A stretch of 64,000 bases of DNA, from assembly GCA_964020085.1 (NCBI GenBank), contig OZ026605.1, positions 1,427,201 to 1,491,200 of the forward strand, read 5' to 3'. The DNA is from Micromussa lordhowensis (Eukaryota; Cnidaria; Anthozoa; Scleractinia; Lobophylliidae). Shown here in pieces: positions 53,861 to 64,000 of the stretch. Under the pieces are notes generated by a model. That model saw nothing but the letters and a program-made list of their open reading frames with translations, did not search any database and had not been told where the DNA came from. A program made the translations under genes and the position numbers. The stretch's first letter is position 1; the number at the start of each line of letters is the position of its first letter.

Positions 53861-54805
53861 ATTTTTATATTAATCGACCATTATAAGCACATTATAAGCC
53901 TAAGCAAACAAGTGTATAATTAACCCAATTTCCTTAAATTGATTGCTCGCAGATCGATTATCAAAGTAAACACAAATTCTATAGTTTTAAATTAAATATT
54001 CCTTCAATGTTTACCTTAGCTTTTCCAGCTGAGGCTTGTTACGTAGAAGACGAGATAATGTGAAGATGATAATGAAAAAACATGAAGTTAACCAGATTAC
54101 ACCTTTTCCTTTCATATCACTGTGTAAACTGTTTTCCTCTCAGTTTTTTTATGTTTTCCACATTTTCCTGACCTTAATTATATTTTAAGGGAAATTTGAG
54201 AAGCACTTGTCCGGTGACATCCCATCCCATCCCGTTTAAACTAGGGTCTTTCCCATGGAAGAGATTGAAGTCTTGGAAAATTCCAATTTATAACACTTTA
54301 ACAAAAAATTAGTGAAAACAATCGAAACGAAAGCTTTCTGTTATCAAAAATCCGCAGTTGAGAATAACATCTCCGACGTTATTTACTAATTGATAATACT
54401 TGTTTAGTTACGAATGACTCAGCCACAGATTACCACATTCTTAAAAAATAGTTGTACTAAAATGCCTTTTTTGTTCTTAAGTATCTTTTAAAATTGCCAG
54501 TTAATAAAGATTTAAGTAATATGTTATAGATAAGACATATTAGCTAGGAGCAAATTGAAACGGTTAGAGAAAGTATTTTCTCACTGAATTTGATAAGGCG
54601 AATTAATTAAAAGTCCTCATGGTTAGTCCTTTGCTAAATAATTGTTTGCAATGATAATTAAGTTTTGGAGAGGTGTTCTTCAAATTTCCAATATGATGTT
54701 TGCTATACTGTGTGTCATCATTTCGCATTCCTTAAAAGACTTTTTAATAATAATTTATTATCCATGTCAGCTTCAGAATTATATTCATAGTGGCCAAATT
54801 CAAGG

Positions 54806-54814
54806 TATATAAAA
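54806..54814 (+). promoter_or_regulatory. Candidate TATA box of discoidin gene 4
   Basis: TATATAAAA lies about 310 bases upstream of the ATG at 55125. This is a long 5' UTR if used; another start site is possible. Confidence 0.3.
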
Positions 54815-55124
54815 CAAAGCGAAAACTCATTGACGAAAGTTTCAAAACCAATAATCTTCGATGCTCATGTTAACAAGAACAACTGGCGTATTTTCGTATT
54901 TTCAGTGTCTTATAACCGTTTCTTCTAAATATTTTTTAAAAGACTATTCCAAGTGAAAAGTATTATTGGTCTACTTTTGTTTACTCACAAATGATAGATA
55001 GTATGATTATCATAATGATATATGATTATTAATTTTTATAGTTAGCAACGTTTACAAAGGTTGATATTCAATTCATCTGCAATACATATCAGTGTTTTCT
55101 GACACCGTATCAAGAGCTATTCGA

Positions 55125-58100
55125 ATGGCACTGGCTCTGAACTTGATCGTTCTCCTCAAGGCCTATCTTCTAATCGGTGAGTGAGTTTTCAATTCTTTTC
55201 GTTTTTATGATCTTGCAGTGTTAGGAAAAACGGAAGAAGAACGTACAGAAACAAGTTTAAGACTTGCTTGTATTCTGAATAAGATAGACTCGAGATACCG
55301 AGGTTTACCACAGATATTATATGACTTACTGACTGAAACTTACATGCTTTATATCTTTACAGGATATGTTAATGGAGGGTTTTATCATGGAGGTATGTAC
55401 GAATAATTATTGTCTCAATCATAAATTATGTTTTAAAGATTAAATCCTTATAGCTGGCCATATCTATAGTATGTGAAATTATATTGTAAAGAGGGTCCTA
55501 ATAATATAAGGCTTATGGTTTATATTAATAGGCACCCCATTGGTTGTTAAAAAAAATTCATTACCTACCCCAAAAATCATGGTAGCGCTGCTAAGGAATA
55601 TTGCCTTCTCTTATTAAGCTGTATTGCCTTCACTTTCAGACTGTGATGCGCCACTTGGAATTCGGAGTGGCGATATACCAAATTCTGACATGACCGCGTC
55701 CTCCGAGGTAAGTAAAATGGAATACATCTATCCACTCCTTAGCTTTTAATCCCTAACGCCATTATTTGCATTTGCAGTGGAACGCAAACCACGGGCCTAG
55801 CAATGCTAGGCTTAACCGTCCAGCTGGTGGGGGCAAGACAAGAGCTTGGTCTGCCAAGAAAAATGACTTAGGACAATGGATTCAGGTCAATTTTCGTGAA
55901 CTGACTCGCGTGACTGGGGTGGTGATTCAGGGACGGCAGGACTATGCTCAATGGGTCACAGCATTCAAGTTATCTTACAGTCTTGATGGCAAGCACTTGG
56001 AGTCCCAAGAAAAGGTGAGTAATGAAATAATTCACTATTTATGGCACTTCTTACAGCTACAAACGCTATTTAAAGCACAAATGTTGTGGGTGTACGCCGC
56101 ATCATAACCCATGTTTTGTTTTGCTTGTTCTCTTTTGTTGGAAACATTGCGAGTTGATGAAGTTTTGGACTTAATGCAGCATATTCAAAGACATTGGCAT
56201 TTCGACATTTTTTGAAAGCATTTTGCTATCTGGGTGAGTCTGGGGGATGCAGCGTCACCATTCAATCAGTTTTCCAAATGACAATCTCTTCCATAATTAC
56301 AATGTTCACACCAAAGAAATACTGTCCCATGTTCGTATACACTGAAACATTTACCAATAAAAGAGAATGTAGACTACCAAACATACTGCACGATATTTTT
56401 TTCGTTGCTTCTGTGCAGATTTACCAAGGAAATAACGACCAAAACAGTGTTGTTTTTAACACTTTAATGGAACCAATTGAAGCTCGATTTATCCGTCTTC
56501 ATCCATACGCGTGGAACGGACACATCTCCTTGAGAATGGAATTTTATGGCTGCAGCTTGAAACCAGGTAAGGTAGAGAATATTTCATACAGCCCCTCCCA
56601 CCTCACTTGGCGATCACGCCATCAAGAAAACACCTAGGTTGCTGACTTTTAGTTGTGGTTTCCAAATGTATTGGTAGATGTGTGTTACTATTCCCTTATT
56701 ATTTGAATATTAAAATTCCTGGACAGATGCTCTAAGTGACTTCAATTACCATTCAGTTATAAATCAGATAGGATAATATCCATTGAAAATAATGGTAAAA
56801 GTAACAGTTATTTTATTTCCTCTTCAGAATGCTCAAAACCTTTGGGATTGGAAAATTACCGAATTCCCAACTCAGCTATTACCGCGTCATCAGAGGTAAA
56901 ACGGAGAGTGTGTCGCAAACTGAGAGTGTGTCGCACGTAATATCAATGTTCTTTTCACCTGTCACACTTATAATTATGATTATAAATTGTTTTTTCTCTG
57001 TAAAATCTTTAACAAGTTATATTAGGACGAACAACATGCTAGGAAAACTTTCAAGTCATTGTGTTGATTTTCGTATTCTGTATGGAGCCTGCTCCTTATA
57101 CGGTTGCTACGAAACAAGCCTAATTTTTGCTGAGGTGACTTTTAGTTGCTCAAAACTTAACACAGAATAATAGCGCATATCATTACAGCAAGAAATGCCA
57201 TTTACTGACTTGATTGATTAATTGATTGATTGACTGAATGATAGAGATTGACTGACTGGAGTAATGCGCCACTGTCTCACTCCATTACTCGGTGACCGAC
57301 CGAATTACCCACCAATTAAAAACCGTATCTGATTGACTGACAGTACTGACGGACTGACTGTTTCATTTACTTACTCAGTGACCGATTCACAACTGAACGA
57401 ACAGCTAAAAGCTGACTGGCTGGCTGACTAACTGACCATTCGACTGACCGAATTATTGATTGATTGATCTGAATGATTGATTGAAGTGGGCCGTTAACCA
57501 TGGACCTACCAACGCCAGACTCGACAAACCCAGTGGTGGCGGTAAGACCGGTGCCTGGTCTTCTAGAACAAATGATCCAAACCAGTGGATTCAAGTCAAA
57601 TTTTGTGAAGTCACCAAAGTAACTAAAGTTGGAATCCAGGGCAGATATGACTACAACCAATGGGTTACCAAGTTCAAAGTGTCTTACAGCCTCGATGGCG
57701 TACATTTTACCCCACAAAACAAGGTGAGTCTAATGCAATTACAAATAAAAAGGATGTTGCTAATGTTACTGAGACAAATTACTACATAAAAACTGCTTCA
57801 AGTTCACTTGAGGATCTTTGCTTGCTTGGGTTTAGTTTCAAGGTAATTAGTGAAAGCTTCATTTCTACAGGTATATGACGGAAACAGCAACCGTAACGGT
57901 ATTATCATCAACGATTTAGAGGCACCAATTGAGGCACTTGTAATTCGTATCAACCCAGTTGAATGGTACGGGCACATTTCCATGAGAATGGAACTGTACG
58001 GTTGCCGATTACCATCAGGTAATTCGAGTGCGGTTTCACTACGATTTTGTTAGTATGTAGCTTACGTACAACAGACAAGAACGGATTGTGTCTCTCCATA

Positions 58101-61100
58101 TTGTCAATAGATCCTGTTTTTTTTCAGAATGTGCTGCGCCGCTGGGAATGGAGAATCGGTTCATCCCCAATTACGCCATTACAGCCTCATCTGAGGTAAG
58201 GAATAACGTAACTGAATTCGATTTGACCCCAGTTCGGGAAGAAACTCTTTTATGTTTTTCCCCTTCCTCCCATCTACAAATATAAATCAGTGGTGCATAT
58301 CCTGAACTCGGCTTGTTTACTGGGCCCCAACAAAATATCAGAACAAACTACTGTTGGAATAAAATGGCTATGAACAATTCATTTACATATCATTTTATTT
58401 CATCTAATTTTTAAAAATATTTAATGAATTTCAAAACCTTAAATGGCGAGTTGGGTATTAATCTGTTTAGATGCTCTAACCAGATTGGGTTCCCTTCAAA
58501 TTGATATATCAAATCATTTTCAGCACAGAAATAATCCAAACTAGGATGCCAATGCTGGGTGAGGAATCATTGAGCTGTAATGTTATCCATGTGGTTTTTC
58601 GTTATAGAATTCTTGGCATAGTTGTACATGAGAAATCCGTCATATCTGACGACCAGCAAGCGTAAAAATTGTGCGTGCGTGCAGGGAGAATTATTAAGGG
58701 TTCATAAACAAATAGAAGCAATCTTTTCAATATAAATTTTATGTCACATTTTATTTATATGAGAAATGGTAATCATGGAGCGTCCAATGCCTCGATTTTC
58801 GGTCCAGAATGTTTAATCGGTGCGAGGTTATGCAAGGTTCAGTGAAACGATTTTCTTTTTTTTGGTTCCTCAGTGGGATAGAAACCATGGCCCCACCAAT
58901 GCAAGGCTGTATTTTACGGCAGGTGGAGGAAAAACGGGCGGCTGGTCATCAAGGATAAACGACAAATCACAATGGATTCAGGTGGATCTTCGTGAAAAAT
59001 TCCAAGTGACCAAGATGGCTACACAAGGCAGGAAAGGTTATGCTCAGTGGGTGACCAAATACAAGGTGTCCTACAGCACAGACGGAACGATCTTTGCTTC
59101 CCAGAGCAAGGTGGGCAAATGCAAAAGGAAATTATTTTTAATTGCAATTTCATTTTTCCTTTATTACAACACATTTATTATGTGCGCTCTTCCACCCTAA
59201 CTGGGCTATGTAATAGTAACGTTGCAGTAACAATACACCTATAGAGTTTGTATTGTTTTGGTATCTCTATATAAAGCATAGATAACTACTGGTTCAAAAA
59301 CGTTTATCACGAATAACTATCAGGTTCATGCTTAGCGTGCGTATATCGAGTTATGGATGCAAGCGGAAAGTTTCGAGAGCACGAGAGAAGCGTTAGAGAC
59401 TTCCCAAGTTCAACTTGATATACGCACAGATAAAAGCATGAACCAATTCTTTTATAACATAGCGACAACAACTTTGGCGCTGTAACATGTTTATTTTTTA
59501 TTGAAGTTGTTACAATACACGGTGCATGAAGGAAATCAAATGATCCTATTGCCTGGTTAAAAACAGGCTACAATCAGTCGAGCAACAGTTGAACGAAAAC
59601 GCTTCATCCGGTTTTCTAAAATTTTCAATGAAAAAACGCTTCTCAAATTAATGAAAATGTTACCCAGCGAGATAGAGATTCCGAAAGGAACTCGCAGCTG
59701 AACGCGACGGGAATTTTGCCGCTAAAATGAAACTGCACAAGTCATGTTATTCAAGCACGGCCGTGCGAAAATTTAACAAATTGACGTCAGATTTTCATGC
59801 GTTGCGTCTGTCCTGCTATTGATAATAAATTTCGTCATAACATTGTCAAAGTAGCTGTGGATCCGCAAATAACAAATTGTCAAATTGTCCGTTCTCGCTC
59901 GTTGATGCATCGCATAAATTATAAATTCTTCTGTCTGTCCGCTTATTGGCAATGAAAATTAGCCAGTGAGCGCGGGGGAAATTTCTTCACTTTTCATAAA
60001 AAGAGGTTTTTTACCATGATGGCTTAATAGGAATTAGACTAGACGCGCGCTATGTTATCATACATTTTCCCCCTGAAATCGATTTTTTAACTTTCGCTTG
60101 AGCCACACCCATCCAAGTTGACCACGTGCTTGAAGATTGGAATCTTATGACGTCACTTCGGGAAGAGCATATGGAGAAGACAGACACTACCAAGTGAAAA
60201 TACAAACACTTAGTTTTCGCTGTTCGCGTTGTTCAATCAGTTCTTAGGAACTGGTCATTCCACGATCTTCTCAGTGTGTAGAGGACAGCTAATTATTGTC
60301 TAAGCATGTATGACTAAAAACAAATAACATTTTCTACCCACCGCAGTGTTAAAAGCACAAAGACTAGTGGGGCCAGCCAAACAACTGAAACAAATAATTC
60401 AAATTGAGTATAAAATTGTCAAGAATCTCAACTGGCCGCAGGCAAACCACTTGGCTATTTACAAGCGTGGCCGAGGATTTGAACTCGAGACTTCCGTGAA
60501 ACAAATCCTGGTAGCCGTCAGAGCGGAAACCGAACCCGGGCCCGCTGAATTTCAAGTCGGACGCGCTGACCACTCAGCCACGCTGGCTTCTTGATAAAAG
60601 GATAAACTTTTTCTGACTAAGTGGTCTAAGTGCAAAGCTATTGGTTTTCTCCGCATTCTTGTTGCCGTTGCTGTTCTGGTCCACATAAGTTCCCAAATGT
60701 TTCGAAGCTTCAGGAAGTGACGTCTCGACTATACTAGGAACTGGTCTCTTTTTTTCTATACCATTCGGTTAACTTGGATGGGCGTGGTAGAACGGGAATT
60801 TTAAAGTTGAAAATTCATTAGTGAAAAGCGTCGGAATTGAAAATATTTTCTGGGAGTAATATTCCAAGCTCTACCATATCCGTCATAAAAGATGATGAGG
60901 AAATATAACATCCCCAACTTGATCGGAATTACCACAAGTATTTTCGCTTACTGATGGAGTGTGTGCTTAATCCATGAGGCTCAAAACCTTCCTTTCCATT
61001 AATTGTATAGGTGTACGAAGCTAACCGGGATCAAAATACCGTCGTAGTTAATAAATTAGAAGCACCCATACAAGCGCGCTTTATCCGTCTCGAGCCTCAA

Positions 61101-63784
61101 GAATGGCGTGGCCACATCTCGATGAGAATGGAACTCTATGGGTGCAGTTTGAAATCAGGTATTTTCTAGTTTAGCATTTCGTACGATTTCATAGAAGCCT
61201 TAACATAATTTAACACTTTTTTTATGTGATTTGTGTTATTAGCCGACATGACGAGCGCACTGATTGGCAAACCCTAGGGCAATGTTATCCCGTAATGCCC
61301 ACGGGCCGATTACGGGCCTGCAAAGACAAAGCAAATTAAAGCCATACAATAAAAAAAAGTTATTGACTTCGAACGTTCGCCGGATCTTTACGGGAAAATC
61401 TCAAACCTCTACCTTGCCATATTGACATCGCTCGATCAATACGGCAAGGTCTTGGTTTGAGATTTCCCGTAAAGACCTCACTCTCGGTCAATAAGTAGTT
61501 AATATTTCACTTTCTTGTTAACCAGTGTGCGCGTCACCAATGGGAATGGAAAATAAACTGATACCCGACTATGCGATCACTGCCTCCTCTGAGGTAAGTT
61601 TAACAATTTTAGTCATCTTTCTACTCTTTAAATGTCTTTTTAACTGCATCATTCCTATAAGTATACAACTAATAAAGATAGCACCCCAACGATTACACAA
61701 TTCTCTAACCTTATCAGTCCTGTCGACAGAGAACCTCAAAGAAGATAGCTTTGCTTCTCCCTAAAAACGATCCCAACTCGCTCTCCATTTCTGAAATGTT
61801 CAATCCGTGCGATTATGCATGGCTATCTGAGGAGATTATCTTTTTTGTTCCTAAGTGGGCTGGAAACCATGGACCCACCAATGCAAGGTTGTACCATATG
61901 GCAGGCGGTGGAAAGACGGGTGCCTGGTCTTCAAGGACAAACGACAAATCACAGTGGATTCAGGTAGATTTTGGAGAAGTCAAGAGGGTCACGCAGGTTG
62001 GAAGTCAAGGTCGTTCGGACTATGCACAGTGGGTGACAAGATACAAGGTGTCTTACAGTACATTTGGAAAGATGTTCAAGTCCCAAGATCATGTGAGTCA
62101 ATGTTTGTACAATCTAAAGCATGTTTTAACTGTGGATTTATTTCTCAATCTGAGGCATTGACGATGACGACGATGATGATCATCATCATCATACATATCA
62201 TCATCGTCGTCGTCGTCATCATCATCATCATTATTGTCATCTGCACTTATTGCGCGAAGGTACACGTAAAGCCTCAACATAGGGATCAAAGTATTTATAT
62301 TTGATCTGTATGTATCATTTTATCCACGGACATTCTACGCTTACCGCCGTCCTTTTTCGCCCATGTCGTGTTTTCCTGGCTGCAATACAGGTCACATGAT
62401 AGTTAATTCTTGTTAATTTTTCTTCTCGAGTTTAATTAACACTAAGGGCAAGAAAAGTATCAATGTGCAATGCTGTCGGTTAAAAATGTTTGTATGCAAT
62501 TTGTACAAGACCTTATCGACGCATATTTTTGTGATCATTTAAGGTTTACAAAGCTAATAGCGACCAGCACAGTGTTGTCGTCAATACTCTTATCCAACCC
62601 ATCGAGGCTCGTTTTGTCCGTCTCAACATAGAGGCCTGGCATGGACACATTTCAATGAGGTTTGAACTGTATGGGTGTCATGTCCACGCAGGTGAGAATG
62701 GTGTTGCTGGTGCTGTTGGTGTTATTGGTTTTTCCCATGCACATTCTTGCCTTGTCAATTAAAATACGCTAAAGCAAACTTTCTTGAAAGGCTCTACATC
62801 TTGTCCTTTGAACTTCAACACTACTTACCCCACTTTGTCTCTGTTTTTTTTTGGTCTTAGATTATGTCCATCCTTTTTTCTGTTTTTTTTTTATTAGAAT
62901 GTGCATCGTCGCTTGGATTGACAAGTAAGAAGTTACCAGACTCATCCTTATCTGCCTCCTCTGAGGTAAGATGAAATATTATTCGTGTAATAAGGAAGAT
63001 ATTTGTATTTAAATGTTCAAACCGTCAAAGTAAAGAGCTCTTTGTTTCACCAACCAATAGTTCTCTGGTTGGTATATTAATAACAATATATAGGTGACAT
63101 ATTGGCTATATGTCAAACACGAAAGACCGTGTTTAGCCACATTTCCAGGAGTTGAAAAAACGACGCGTAAAGAAGCATTTTTCTCGAATGTTGAGGTGTT
63201 TGGAAACGTGATTGTGCTACAGTTTTGAGTGTTTGATATATCTTCTCAAACGAACCTCAGAAAACTATTGAGAAAACGGAGAAATAAAATCGCAGACAAC
63301 TATGCTTATAAAGATCACATGTCCAAATACCTCGGAGAGTTAGTAAGGTTGTCAATTTTGAGACCACAAAATGCCAAAAATTATATTATCCTTTTTAAAA
63401 GCCTTTATTAAAGTTCTTAAGGGTATATCTCTAGACCTTTAATTACTTTAGTATGGAATTGTACTGAAATTAATTCCCTTTCATCTGAAAAACAAGGTTT
63501 TCAATGCCGTAAGCGTTGTGAAAAACTAATAACGGTATTTATTTAAGTGGGACAGATTCCATGGAGCTAACAACGTGAGACTGTACCATGTGAATGGTTG
63601 GGGAAGGACTGGGGCCTGGTCATCCAAGCTTAATAACAAAGGTCAGTGGTTAGAAGTGGATCTTGGAGAGACAGCCAAAGTTACCATGGTAGCGACTCAG
63701 GGCCGATACGACTATAACCAGTGGGTTAAAAGCTATAAAGTGGCTTATAGCAAATACGGCGGCCATTTTATTTTTCAAAAGGAG
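55125..63784 (+). CDS. Second discoidin-array gene (5' part; continues past the window)
   Basis: Sixteen exons are visible in one frame (733 codons). Exon 1 (55125-55176) is 52 bases and encodes a signal peptide MALALNLIVLLKAYLL; exon 2 (55363-55392) is 30 bases. Four complete F5/8C domains and the first two exons of a fifth follow. Every domain has the same three-exon plan (68, 237, 148 bases) and the motif NHGPTNARL...GGGKTGAWSS. Exon 1 length, the small exon 2 and the 68-base exon 3 match the large upstream gene, so the two are tandem paralogs. Secretion and an adhesion or lectin-like role are inferred. No ABCD amplification is seen in this gene within the window. Confidence 0.87.
55640..56566 (+). 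CDS. Gene 4 discoidin domain 1
   Basis: Exons 55640-55707, 55778-56014 and 56419-56566. It starts DCDAPLGIRSGDIPNS, has WIQVNFRELTRVTGVVIQGR in the core and ends MEFYGC. The first two exons are separated by an intron of only 70 bases. Confidence 0.88.
56828..58018 (+). CDS. Gene 4 discoidin domain 2
   Basis: Exons 56828-56895, 57487-57723 and 57871-58018. It starts ECSKPLGLENYRIPNS and ends MELYGC. The core VKFCEVTKVTK has an extra Cys. The acceptor of the middle exon (ATTGAAG at 57486) sits at the end of a TTGA/TGAC microsatellite and has almost no pyrimidine tract. Confidence 0.86.
57211..57486. repeat. TTGA/TGAC microsatellite reaching a splice acceptor
   Basis: It is degenerate tetranucleotide repeats (GATTGATTGACTGAATG and similar) filling the 3' end of the intron and running directly into the middle exon of gene 4 domain 2. 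Confidence 0.75.
58128..61158 (+). CDS. Gene 4 discoidin domain 3
   Basis: Exons 58128-58195, 58874-59110 and 61011-61158. It starts ECAAPLGMENRFIPNYA, with WIQVDLREKFQVTKMATQGR and MELYGC. The last intron is 1.9 kb because it carries a fold-back element and a SINE. Confidence 0.88.
59323..59444. repeat. Fold-back repeat in gene 4 domain 3 intron
   Basis: The tips GGTTCATGCTTAGCGTGCGT and the inverse ACGCACAGATAAAAGCATGAACC, with inner ATATCGAGTT and AACTTGATAT, give imperfect arms of about 35 bases. Confidence 0.6.
60330..60597 (-). mobile_element. tRNA-derived SINE with Leu/Ser-tRNA-like head
   Basis: On the - strand it opens with AGCCAGCGTGGCTGAGTGG (A-box) and, after a long variable part, has CTCGAGTTCAAATCCTCGG (B-box). 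A unique tail follows, ending near GGCTGGCCCCACTAGTC. The head resembles tRNA-Leu/Ser, but the acceptor stem does not pair properly, so it is a SINE and not a functional tRNA. Open frames through it are incidental. Confidence 0.62.
61382..61479. repeat. Fold-back repeat before gene 4 domain 4
   Basis: The arms GATCTTTACGGGAAAATCTC and the inverse GAGATTTCCCGTAAAGACCTC continue through CCTTGCC and GGCAAGG. The arms are about 38 bases. Confidence 0.68.
61526..62691 (+). CDS. Gene 4 discoidin domain 4
   Basis: Exons 61526-61593, 61856-62092 and 62544-62691. It starts VCASPMGMENKLIPDYA and ends FELYGCHVHAG. The middle exon ends AT before GTGAGT, an atypical last base, but length (237) and phase agree with its sisters. 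Confidence 0.88.
62161..62231. repeat. GAT/ATC trinucleotide tract
   Basis: It is a mirrored (GAC/GAT)n then (ATC/GTC)n tract, partly self-complementary, in the intron of gene 4 domain 4. The translations in both directions are low-complexity artefacts. Confidence 0.8.
62898..63784 (+). CDS. Gene 4 discoidin domain 5 (incomplete at the window edge)
   Basis: Exons 62898-62965 and 63548-63784 are visible. It starts ECASSLGLTSKKLPDSS, with core WLEVDLGETAKVTMVATQGR. The loop reads GWGRTGAWSS where sisters have GGGKTGAWSS. The C-terminal exon must lie beyond base 64000. Confidence 0.87.
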
Positions 63785-64000
63785 GTGAGTGCATGGTAAA
63801 GTAAAACCTTTATTTGGATACATTAGCAAAAGATTTTGCCCTTTATTATAGTAAAACTAAATAATCACAGATCACGCATGACTGATTCAACGGTATGCGA
63901 TTTAAATTATCTGTGGTAGCAATATTTCGAAAGGCAAACCCTTTCTTCTTCAGTGTCTTTAGTTTTGTGTGCTTAAAAGCTTTATTTCCTATTAAGGAAT

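Larger units (their letters stand above)
51327..55124. other. Intergenic region between the two discoidin genes
   Basis: I see no gene here. It holds two fold-back repeats (51858-51996, 52063-52245), a TTAA-flanked 875-base element (52697-53571) and a SINE/LINE tail (53640-53860). The stretch 53870-54800 is AT-rich with nothing recognisable. An open frame of 116 codons at 52996-53346 lies wholly inside the TTAA element and resembles no domain I know. Confidence 0.6.

Noticed and set aside
60364..60573. Open frames through the SINE at 60330-60597, and a possible real tRNA
   Set aside because: The A- and B-boxes are good but the acceptor stem does not pair and the anticodon arm is irregular, so it is a tRNA-derived SINE.
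62098..62289. Asp-rich open frame on the - strand
   Set aside because: It is a translation of the GAT/ATC trinucleotide tract.

Overview
This is a stretch of eukaryotic, intron-rich, AT-rich DNA. The repeats (Penelope-type GIY-YIG fragment, tRNA-derived SINEs, many fold-back MITEs) and the secreted discoidin/TSP1 protein architecture point to an anthozoan cnidarian, most likely a stony coral. I cannot name the species. Every gene I can support is on the + strand and is split into many small exons. I rebuilt the exons from splice sites, reading phase and comparison of paralogous copies.

Layout. (1) 52-2327: the last three exons of an arylsulfatase B-like gene that begins left of the window. 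(2) 3512-10467: a complete tandem paralog with 8 exons (507 aa), a signal peptide, the formylglycine-type active-site motif and the second sulfatase signature. (3) 14391-50828: one very large gene of 45 exons, predicted at 3282 aa. It encodes a signal peptide, 18 F5/8 type C (discoidin) domains, 3 thrombospondin type 1 repeats and two copies of a Cys-rich module I cannot name. (4) 55125-63784 and beyond the right edge: a tandem paralog of the large gene, with signal peptide plus four complete discoidin domains and the start of a fifth.

The main structure is inside gene 3. Discoidin domains 4-17 follow a strict A-B-C-D order (ABCD, ABCD, ABCD, AB). Each ABCD unit is about 645 aa, eight exons and roughly 5-6 kb, and the introns are duplicated with it. 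Units 1 and 2 share nearly identical introns, including the same Penelope-like fragment, so that duplication is the youngest. Every complete module is bounded by phase-1 introns, so units can be added, lost or skipped without breaking the frame.

The sulfatases are probably secretory/lysosomal enzymes acting on sulfated glycans. The discoidin genes encode secreted multivalent adhesion or lectin-like extracellular proteins. A functional link between the two pairs is not shown by the sequence. The gene-free DNA (10.5-14.4 kb, 50.8-55.1 kb and the long introns) is dominated by non-autonomous DNA transposons and fold-back elements, several with readable target-site duplications.
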